A stretch of DNA of 64,000 nucleotides. It comes from an uncultured Mucilaginibacter sp. (GTDB lineage Bacteria; Bacteroidota; Bacteroidia; Sphingobacteriales; Sphingobacteriaceae). Positions 57,706 through 64,000 of this stretch are shown here, in pieces. Both the position numbers and the translations under genes were made by a program. The stretch's first letter is position 1. Every line of letters begins with the position of its first letter. Under the pieces are notes generated by a model. The model was not told the origin of the DNA, did not search any database, and worked only from the letters and a program-made list of their open reading frames with translations. The stretch is taken from assembly GCF_913773635.1 (NCBI RefSeq), contig NZ_CAJYGQ010000005.1, forward strand, positions 347,692-411,691, in the 5' to 3' direction.

Positions 57706-57839
57706 AGTATTATTGTAAAAGCTACCTTATGTTGAAGCATCCATCATTACGGCCAAAAATAACCATGACAGTGCATGATAGCTGTGTAGGTCAGCTTTTC
57801 TACTTTCGCTACCAACCAATTATAATATAATTTATCAGA

Positions 57840-58922
57840 ATGCAGGCAATTTTAGGCGTTATTTTTCACTTCATAGGGGGCTTTGCATCAGGCAGCTTCT
57901 ACATTCCTTATAAAAAGGTAAAGGGTTGGGCGTGGGAGAGTTTCTGGATAGTGGGAGGATTGTTTTCATGGTTAATTGTGCCACCATTGGCAGCCTGGTT
58001 AACCATTCCCAACTTTGTTGAAATTATTAAACAAACCAACGCCGGTATATTAGGCCTAACCTACTTTTTTGGCCTGCTTTGGGGTATTGGTGGTTTAACT
58101 TATGGCTTGGGCGTGCGCTACTTAGGTGTAGCATTGGGTAGCTCCATAATATTAGGTTTGTGTTCCATATTTGGTTCATTAATACCATCATTCTATTATG
58201 AATTGTACCCGGCCGATGGTAAAGATTCCATAAGCCTGCTTATGAGTACAAACTGGGGCCAGATGGTGCTTTTGGGTATTGCGGTATGTGTATTAGGTAT
58301 TGTGATATGCGGCCGTGCAGGTGTACTAAAAGAAAAAGAACTTTCGAAAACACAGGATGTTGCCGCAACTAATACCGAGTACAAGTTTGGCTTGGGAATT
58401 ATACTGGCTATTATATCAGGTATATTAAGCGCTTGCTTTAATTTTGGTATCGAGGCTGGTCACAGCATGTCTGACACGGCTAACAAAATTTGGATGGCGG
58501 CTAACCCGGGTCAGGGTAATTTCTTGTACCAGAACAACGTAACCTACATTGTAATACTATGGGGTGGTTTAACTACCAACCTGGTTTATTGTATGATACT
58601 TAATGCGCGCAATAAAACATTTGGCAACTACACCGATAAAACAACACCGCTGCTGGCCAACTACTTATTTTCAGCATTAGCAGGTACAACCTGGTTCCTT
58701 CAGTTTTTCTTCTACGGAATGGGTGAGAGCCGTTTAGGTAACGGACCAAGCTCATGGATACTGCACATGGCATTCATTATTTTAATTGCCAACCTATGGG
58801 GTTTGGTTTTAAAAGAGTGGAAAGGCGTAAGCCGCAAAGCATATATAACAGTGGTTGCAGGTATTGCTACCATCATACTTTCGGTATTGATTGTAGGTTA
58901 CGGTAACTCTTTAAAAGGATAA
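57840..58922 (+). CDS. rhaT: L-rhamnose/proton symporter RhaT
   Basis: 360 residues with ten hydrophobic helices and the RhaT signature opening ILGVIFHFIGGFASGSFYIP. 'GLTYGLGVRYLGVALGSSII' and 'TTNLVYCMILNARNKTFGNY' are further family blocks. It imports L-rhamnose through the inner membrane with protons. First gene of the rhamnose operon; the aldolase gene follows after 34 bp. The promoter region upstream holds candidate operators of the divergently encoded GntR regulator. It completes the path from extracellular GH78/GH106 cleavage to cytoplasmic breakdown. Confidence 0.93.
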   Translation: MQAILGVIFHFIGGFASGSFYIPYKKVKGWAWESFWIVGGLFSWLIVPPLAAWLTIPNFVEIIKQTNAGILGLTYFFGLLWGIGGLTYGLGVRYLGVALGSSIILGLCSIFGSLIPSFYYELYPADGKDSISLLMSTNWGQMVLLGIAVCVLGIVICGRAGVLKEKELSKTQDVAATNTEYKFGLGIILAIISGILSACFNFGIEAGHSMSDTANKIWMAANPGQGNFLYQNNVTYIVILWGGLTTNLVYCMILNARNKTFGNYTDKTTPLLANYLFSALAGTTWFLQFFFYGMGESRLGNGPSSWILHMAFIILIANLWGLVLKEWKGVSRKAYITVVAGIATIILSVLIVGYGNSLKG

Positions 58923-58956
58923 TTTATTTAGAAAAGTAAAACACATTAAAATTAAT

Positions 58957-61077
58957 ATGTCTGTTAAATCAACCGAATTTAAGCACGTAAGCTATTTATG
59001 GGACGATGCCAAAGCAGCCGAACTGGCTGGTGATGAGGTAGCCCTTTTAATATATCGCTCAAACCTATTGGGCGCCGATTTACGCCTTACCAACTATGGC
59101 GGTGGTAACACTTCGTGTAAATTAATGCAAAAAGACCCGCTTACCGGTCAGGAAGTGGAAGTAATGTGGATCAAAGGTTCAGGTGGCGACATCGGTACTT
59201 TGAAAAAAAGCGGCCTTGCTGCTTTATATGTTGACCGCTTACGTAGCCTTAAAAATGTATACCGTGGTGTTGAGTTTGAAGATGAAATGGTTGAACTTTT
59301 TAACCACAGCATCTATGACTTAGCTTCAAAAGCGCCATCAATTGATACACCTTTACACGGCTTTTTACCATTTGCCCACATCGACCACTTACACCCTGAT
59401 GCAGCTATTGCTATTGCAGCTGCTAAAGACGGAAAAAAAATTACCGAAGAGTTATTTGGCGGTACCATTGGTTGGGTTGAATGGAAAAAACCAGGATTTG
59501 AGTTAGGCTTACAGTTAAAAGCTTGTTTAGATGCTAACCCTGGCATTCGTGGTATTATGTTAGGCTCACACGGTTTATTTACTTGGGGCGATACTGCTTA
59601 CGAAAGCTACATCAATACCTTAGAAGTAATTGAAAAATGTGCTGAATACTTAGAGCAAAACTATGGCAAAAAAGGCCCTGTGTTTGCCGGTCAGAAAGTG
59701 CAAAGTTTAGAAGCAGAAGCTCGTAAAAAACAAGCTGTTGCCTTAGCACCAATCCTGCGTGGTTTTTGCTCAAGCGAGCGCAACATGATTGGTCACTTTA
59801 CTGATGATGCACGCGTATTGGAGTTTATCAATTCTAATGATTTAGAGCGTTTGGCACCACTGGGTACCAGCTGCCCTGATCACTTCCTTCGTACTAAAAT
59901 AAGCCCATTAGTGTTAGATTTGGCACCTGACGCTGATTTGAGCGATGTTGAAGGCCTTAAAGCTAAATTAGCTCCTGCATTTGAGGCTTACCGTCAAATG
60001 TATACCGACTACTACAACACCTGCAAACACGATAACAGCCCTGCCATTCGCGATACCAACCCGGTAATTATTCTTTACCCTGGCGTAGGTATGTTCAGCT
60101 TCTCTAAAGACAAGCAAACTGCCCGTGTAGCTGCCGAGTTTTATACCAACGCTATCAACGTAATGAAAGGTGCCGAGGCTATCTCTGAGTACACTTCATT
60201 GCCACGTCAGGAAGCGTTTGATATTGAGTACTGGTTACTTGAAGAAGCCAAACTACAGCGCATGCCTAAGCCGAAAGCTTTAAGCGGTCGTATTGCCTTA
60301 ATTACCGGTAGTGCCGGTGGTATTGGTAAAGCTATTGCCAAAAAGTTTGTTGAAGAAGGTGCTGTTGTTATTTTGAACGACATGAACGCTGAGCGTTTAG
60401 AAGGTGCCGGTGAGGAGTTTAAAGCTGCTTACGGTAAAGATTCATACGCTACTGCGGTTATGGATGTTACCAGCGCCGAGCAAATTCAGCGTGCTATGGA
60501 TGTAGCTGCGTTAAACTTTGGTGGTGTTGACTTAATTGTGAACAATGCCGGTTTATCAATCTCTAAAACCATTGCCGACCATACCGAAAAAGACTGGGAC
60601 CTGTTATATGATGTATTGGTAAAAGGCCAGTTCTTTGTAACCCAGGCTGCTGTTGCCGTAATGAAAAAACAAGCCATTGGTGGCGATGTAATTAACATTG
60701 TGAGCAAAAATGCCTTGGTAAGCGGACCAAACAATGCCGGTTACGGTAGTGCTAAAGCTGCACAATTACACCTAAGCCGTTTAAATGCAGCCGAATTAGG
60801 TCCTGATAAAATCCGTGTTAACGTGGTTAACCCTGATGCCGTTATCAGCGATAGCAACATTTGGGCTGGCGGATGGGCCGAAGGCCGTGCAAAAGCTTAC
60901 GGTATTACCGTAGCCGAATTGCCTGCCTACTACGCAAAACGTACATTATTAAACGAAATCATTTTACCGGTAGATATTGCTAACGCTTGTTTTGCCATCA
61001 CCGGCGGCCTGTTAGGTAAATCAACAGGTAACGTAATTAACGTTGACGGTGGTGTGGCTGCCGGTTTTGTAAGATAG
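58957..61077 (+). CDS. Bifunctional rhamnulose-1-phosphate aldolase / L-lactaldehyde dehydrogenase
   Basis: 706 residues, cytoplasmic. Residues about 1-430 are a class II aldolase/adducin domain (NYGGGNTSCKLMQKDP; FLPFAHIDHLHPDAAIAIA; GIMLGSHGLFTWG), whose histidines bind the metal. Residues about 440-706 are a short-chain dehydrogenase: nucleotide motif TGSAGGIGKA from T450, NNAGLS, and catalytic Tyr596/Lys600 in YGSAK. The first half splits L-rhamnulose-1-phosphate into dihydroxyacetone phosphate and L-lactaldehyde; the second oxidises the lactaldehyde to L-lactate. The fusion channels the reactive aldehyde and is known from Bacteroidota and some Gram-positives and alphaproteobacteria. The downstream lutA start fits use of the lactate. 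Confidence 0.93.
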   Translation: MSVKSTEFKHVSYLWDDAKAAELAGDEVALLIYRSNLLGADLRLTNYGGGNTSCKLMQKDPLTGQEVEVMWIKGSGGDIGTLKKSGLAALYVDRLRSLKNVYRGVEFEDEMVELFNHSIYDLASKAPSIDTPLHGFLPFAHIDHLHPDAAIAIAAAKDGKKITEELFGGTIGWVEWKKPGFELGLQLKACLDANPGIRGIMLGSHGLFTWGDTAYESYINTLEVIEKCAEYLEQNYGKKGPVFAGQKVQSLEAEARKKQAVALAPILRGFCSSERNMIGHFTDDARVLEFINSNDLERLAPLGTSCPDHFLRTKISPLVLDLAPDADLSDVEGLKAKLAPAFEAYRQMYTDYYNTCKHDNSPAIRDTNPVIILYPGVGMFSFSKDKQTARVAAEFYTNAINVMKGAEAISEYTSLPRQEAFDIEYWLLEEAKLQRMPKPKALSGRIALITGSAGGIGKAIAKKFVEEGAVVILNDMNAERLEGAGEEFKAAYGKDSYATAVMDVTSAEQIQRAMDVAALNFGGVDLIVNNAGLSISKTIADHTEKDWDLLYDVLVKGQFFVTQAAVAVMKKQAIGGDVINIVSKNALVSGPNNAGYGSAKAAQLHLSRLNAAELGPDKIRVNVVNPDAVISDSNIWAGGWAEGRAKAYGITVAELPAYYAKRTLLNEIILPVDIANACFAITGGLLGKSTGNVINVDGGVAAGFVR

Positions 61078-61085
61078 ATACTAAG

Positions 61086-61143
61086 TTCATGGTTCATAAT
61101 TGATGGTTCGTGGCTAATGCCAAATCATTACTATGAACCATGA
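61086..61143. repeat. Inverted repeat between the aldolase and isomerase genes
   Basis: Perfect 12-bp arms TCATGGTTCATA (61087-61098) and TATGAACCATGA (61132-61143), with an extra ATGGTTC in the loop. It is inside the rha operon and could be a transcript-processing or attenuation hairpin, or a fourth kind of scattered intergenic repeat. Confidence 0.6.
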
Positions 61144-61168
61144 TTTATTAACCAATAACTACTAAATT

Positions 61169-62443
61169 ATGCAAATGGAAAAATATAAAATTGATGAGTT
61201 AAATCATCAGGCCAGCGGCAAACATCAGCGTGCGTTTGAGTACGTTGCTGCCGATGTTAAAGATCTGGATAGCGTATTAGCCAAGTTAGAAGCTTTCAAC
61301 GTAGCTATACCAAGCTGGGCTTTAGGAACCGGTGGTACTCGCTTCGGCCGTTTTTCGGGTGGTGGAGAGCCTCGCAGCCTCGAAGAAAAAATTGAGGATG
61401 TAGGTGCTATCCAGGCACTAAACAAATCAAGTAATTCTATCTCCCTGCATATTCCATGGGATATTCCATCAAACGCCGATGCCATCAAAGCAGCAGCTGC
61501 TCATCATGGTTTACGTTTTGATGCGGTTAACTCAAACACTTTCCAGGATCAGAAAGACCAGCAGCACAGCTTTAAGTACGGTTCATTACATCACGTTGAT
61601 AAAGCCGTGCGCAAGCAAGCGGTAGAACACAATATCGAGGTAATAAAATACGGCGTTGAATTAGGTTCAAATGCCTTGTCTGTATGGTTGGCCGATGGTT
61701 CAAACTTCCCCGGTCAGTTAAACTTCCGTGGCGCTTTCCAAAATACCTTAGAGAGCTTACAGGAAATTTACGAGGCATTGCCAGACGATTGGAAAGTATG
61801 GGTTGAATATAAACCTTATGAGCCAAACTTTTACTCAACCACTATTGGCGATTGGGGTCAGTCGTTATTACTGGCTAACAAGTTAGGTCCTAAAGCATCA
61901 ACACTGGTTGATTTAGGTCATCACTTGCCAAATACCAACATCGAGCAAATCGTATCGTTATTGCTGATGGAAGGTAAACTGGCCGGTTTCCACTTCAACG
62001 ATTCTAAATACGGTGATGACGACTTAACCGTTGGCAGCATCAATCCATACCAGTTGTTCCTGATCTTTAACGAACTGGTTGAAGGTATGGACGCCCGCGG
62101 CATGACTCATGCTACCGATATTGGCTGGATGATCGACGCTTCTCACAATTTGAAAGACCCAATTGAAGATTTGATCCAGTCGGTTGAGGCTATCAAGATT
62201 GCTTATGCTCAAGCCTTATTGGTTGATACTGCTGCTTTAAAAGCTGCACAAGCTGCTAATGATGCTGTACAGGCACAGGAGATATTACAGGCTGCTTACC
62301 GTACCGATGTTCGCTCATTAGTGGCCGAAGCCCGCTTACGTGCAGGTGGTGCAATTGATCCTTTAGCTGCATACCGTAGCCTTGATGTACGTGGAAACTT
62401 AATCAAAGAGCGTGGCGCTAAAACTGTTGCCACCGGACTATAA
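61169..62443 (+). CDS. rhaI: L-rhamnose isomerase (RhaI type)
   Basis: 424 residues (ATG 61169; ATG 61175 is the alternative). It is the TIM-barrel RhaI type of rhizobia and Bacteroidota rather than the enteric RhaA type. Family text includes FEYVAADVKDLDSVLAKLEA, SWALGTGGTRFGRFSGGGEP, SVWLADGSNFPGQLNFRGAF, ASTLVDLGHHLPNTNIEQ and GFHFNDSKYGDDDLTVGSIN. The Asp/His residues of the last two blocks are the likely metal ligands. It converts L-rhamnose to L-rhamnulose for the kinase encoded 8 bp downstream. No signal peptide. Confidence 0.92.
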   Translation: MQMEKYKIDELNHQASGKHQRAFEYVAADVKDLDSVLAKLEAFNVAIPSWALGTGGTRFGRFSGGGEPRSLEEKIEDVGAIQALNKSSNSISLHIPWDIPSNADAIKAAAAHHGLRFDAVNSNTFQDQKDQQHSFKYGSLHHVDKAVRKQAVEHNIEVIKYGVELGSNALSVWLADGSNFPGQLNFRGAFQNTLESLQEIYEALPDDWKVWVEYKPYEPNFYSTTIGDWGQSLLLANKLGPKASTLVDLGHHLPNTNIEQIVSLLLMEGKLAGFHFNDSKYGDDDLTVGSINPYQLFLIFNELVEGMDARGMTHATDIGWMIDASHNLKDPIEDLIQSVEAIKIAYAQALLVDTAALKAAQAANDAVQAQEILQAAYRTDVRSLVAEARLRAGGAIDPLAAYRSLDVRGNLIKERGAKTVATGL

Positions 62444-62451
62444 CATTGAAC

Positions 62452-63837
62452 ATGACGCCAACACCCGTAATAGCCGTATTTGATGTAGGCAAGACCAACA
62501 AAAAACTGTTCTTGTTTAACGAAGATTATAAGATTGTTTACGAGAAATCGGCCCGCTTTAACGAAACGGCCGACGAGGATGGCGACCCCTGTGAAAACAT
62601 TGATAGTTTACGGCTTTCGGTTTTCGATTCTTTGCGCGAGATTTTCAAGCGTAAGGAATTTGATGTGAAAGCCGTAAACTTTTCATCGTATGGTGCCAGT
62701 TTTGTTTATGTAGATGAGGATGGTGCACCGTTAACCCCGCTTTACAACTATCTTAAAACTTACCCCGATGAGCTGCACAAGCAGTTTTACGAAACTTATG
62801 GGGGCGAGTCTACTGTGGCCCGTCAAACTTCATCGCCCGTGTTGGGCAGTTTAAATTCAGGCTTGCAGCTTTATCGTTTAAAACATGAACAACCCGAAAT
62901 TTTTAGCCGGGTTAAATATGCCTTGCATTTACCGCAATACTTAAGCTATTTAATTAGCGGACAAATGTTTAGCGATGTTACCAGCATTGGCTGTCACACT
63001 AGTTTGTGGGATTTTGAAAGAAATAGTTATCATGATTGGGTAGTAAAGGAAGGACTTGCCGAAAAGCTGGCTCCGGTACGTAACGCCGATGCAGTGATGC
63101 CGGCTGCGTTTCCAGGCAACAGCTATAGTGTTGGTATTGGTTTGCACGATAGCTCATCAGCACTTATCCCTTACCTGGTAAGCTTTACCGAGCCGTTTGT
63201 ATTGCTTTCAACGGGTACCTGGACCATAACGCTGAATCCTTTTGATCATTCTCCGTTAACAGACGAGGAACTGAAGAACGACTGCCTTAATTACATTCAG
63301 TATAAGGGCCAGCCGGTTAAAGCCTCACGTTTGTTTGCGGGCTATGAGTACGAGCAGCAAGTGAAACGTATTGCGGCTCATTACAACCAAAATACGGCAC
63401 ATTACCGCACCATCAGGTTTGATGCCGACATAGTAGCCAAACTATTAGCCCGGGAAACTGTTAAAAGGACCGGAGCTACAAGTTTACAAGCATCTGTGTT
63501 TGGTCAGCGTGATTTAGGCACCTTTGCAAATGAAGAGGAAGCTTACCACCGCCTGATGATGGACATTGTTGATCAGCAAAAAATATCGACCGGTTATGTT
63601 TTAAAAGAGAACTCGGTTAAGCGTATATTTGTTGATGGAGGGTTTAGCAAGAATGCGGTTTATATGCATTTGTTGGCCGCAGCATTCCCTCACACCGAGG
63701 TGTTTGCCGCTTCTATGGCCCAGGCTACTGCCGTAGGTGCAGCCTTAGCCATTCACAAGGCCTGGAATTCTAAACCCTTGCCACATGACTTGCTCGAACT
63801 GAAATTTTACTCAGTTACACAAGGTATTACAACGTAA
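62452..63837 (+). CDS. rhaB: Rhamnulokinase-like FGGY-family sugar kinase
   Basis: ATG 62452 is preferred over TTG 62446. 461 residues with the two actin-like FGGY domains. The N-terminal phosphate loop is VIAVFDVGKTNKKLFLFNED, a diverged DVGK-type version seen in Bacteroidota; 'LLSTGTWTITLNPF' and 'RIFVDGGFSKNAVYMHLLA' are the ATP-site blocks of the second domain. It phosphorylates L-rhamnulose at C1, between RhaI and the aldolase. The usual E. coli-type RhaB is about 490 residues and more distant. Kinase identity is firm; substrate rests on operon context. Confidence 0.87.
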   Translation: MTPTPVIAVFDVGKTNKKLFLFNEDYKIVYEKSARFNETADEDGDPCENIDSLRLSVFDSLREIFKRKEFDVKAVNFSSYGASFVYVDEDGAPLTPLYNYLKTYPDELHKQFYETYGGESTVARQTSSPVLGSLNSGLQLYRLKHEQPEIFSRVKYALHLPQYLSYLISGQMFSDVTSIGCHTSLWDFERNSYHDWVVKEGLAEKLAPVRNADAVMPAAFPGNSYSVGIGLHDSSSALIPYLVSFTEPFVLLSTGTWTITLNPFDHSPLTDEELKNDCLNYIQYKGQPVKASRLFAGYEYEQQVKRIAAHYNQNTAHYRTIRFDADIVAKLLARETVKRTGATSLQASVFGQRDLGTFANEEEAYHRLMMDIVDQQKISTGYVLKENSVKRIFVDGGFSKNAVYMHLLAAAFPHTEVFAASMAQATAVGAALAIHKAWNSKPLPHDLLELKFYSVTQGITT

Positions 63838-63877
63838 TTTAGTTATACACAATATAAAAACAGAATAGGAGCGATAG

Positions 63878-64000
63878 ATGCGTGTAGGTTTATTTGTACC
63901 GTGTTATGTCGATCAGTTTTACCCTGGTGCTGCCATTGCTACCCTGCAATTGCTAGAGAAGCTGGGCGTAGACGTGGTATATCCCAAAAACCAAACTTGT
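63878..64000 (+). CDS. lutA: LutA/YkgE-type lactate utilisation Fe-S oxidoreductase subunit, 3'-truncated
   Basis: Starts at ATG 63878 and runs off the window; 41 codons are visible. The translation MRVGLFVPCYVDQFYPGAAI then ATLQLLEKLGVDVVYP ending NQTC matches the LutA N-terminus, with the first Cys of the CCG-type cluster motif. LutABC oxidises L-lactate to pyruvate. Its place right after the rhamnose genes makes sense, because the upstream fusion enzyme makes L-lactate from L-lactaldehyde. Only the first ~40 residues support this call. Confidence 0.75.
   Translation, partial: MRVGLFVPCYVDQFYPGAAIATLQLLEKLGVDVVYPKNQTC

Larger units (their letters stand above)
57478..57839. other. Divergent promoter region between the GntR gene and rhaT
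   Basis: 362 bp, AT-rich, no gene. It carries two similar inverted repeats (57521-57537 and 57688-57705), each placed to control one of the two divergent transcripts. A TACTTTCG near 57802, about 40 bp before rhaT, is a one-mismatch -7 box, but I see no clear -33 TTG. Confidence 0.65.

Overview
The window reads as chromosomal DNA of a plant-polysaccharide-degrading Bacteroidota, most like a soil sphingobacterium of the Mucilaginibacter/Pedobacter type. This rests on a SusC/SusD pair, dense secreted glycosidases, AT-rich gene starts without Shine-Dalgarno sequences, and scattered palindromic intergenic repeats. The genus is an inference; no rRNA or tRNA is present.

Bases 1-51965 are one large polysaccharide utilization locus on the + strand. 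It opens with a truncated GH78 alpha-L-rhamnosidase, a five-bladed propeller glycosidase and a GH2 enzyme. A sugar symporter and a DapA/NanA-type aldolase follow, then a fucose/arabinose isomerase-like enzyme with a DUF3826 protein, then the only SusC/SusD pair. A second run (16.7-52.0 kb) holds a PL1-type pectate lyase, a DUF4955/DUF6298-type protein, a GH140 apiosidase-like enzyme, GH43, two sialidase-fold propellers, an SGNH esterase, three GH2/LacZ-type enzymes in the window overall, a second GH78, a second DUF3826, an acetyl-esterase with an STN-like N-terminus, a Tat-exported TIM-barrel lipoprotein, a beta-helix enzyme fused to an L-rhamnose mutarotase domain, a Gfo/Idh/MocA oxidoreductase, a second symporter, GH106 and GH127. 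The set (GH78 x2, GH106, GH140, GH127, GH141-like, GH2, PL1, esterases) points to pectin, and most resembles rhamnogalacturonan-II side-chain systems. A rhamnose-rich RG-I or arabinogalactan target is not excluded.

Bases 52682-57477 are on the - strand: a GntR-type regulator, an SGNH esterase and a DUF5703/GH95-like glycosidase, probably one operon. Divergent from it (57840 to the end) is a complete L-rhamnose operon: RhaT symporter, fused rhamnulose-1-phosphate aldolase/lactaldehyde dehydrogenase, RhaI isomerase, rhamnulokinase and the start of LutA. Three alpha-rhamnosidase genes thus lie next to rhamnose uptake, breakdown to dihydroxyacetone phosphate and L-lactaldehyde, and onward oxidation of lactate.

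Three kinds of unexplained structure stand out. There are at least three intergenic repeat families, two of which appear to supply start codons or N-terminal codons of PUL genes. Candidate operators of one pattern sit in the GntR/rhaT divergent promoter and again about 49 kb away in front of the isomerase gene. Several proteins have unusual fusions or unknown functions, chiefly the beta-helix/mutarotase fusion, the STN-esterase, the DUF3826 pair and the 1057-residue DUF6298-type protein. No CRISPR array, insertion sequence, phage gene or RNA gene was recognised.
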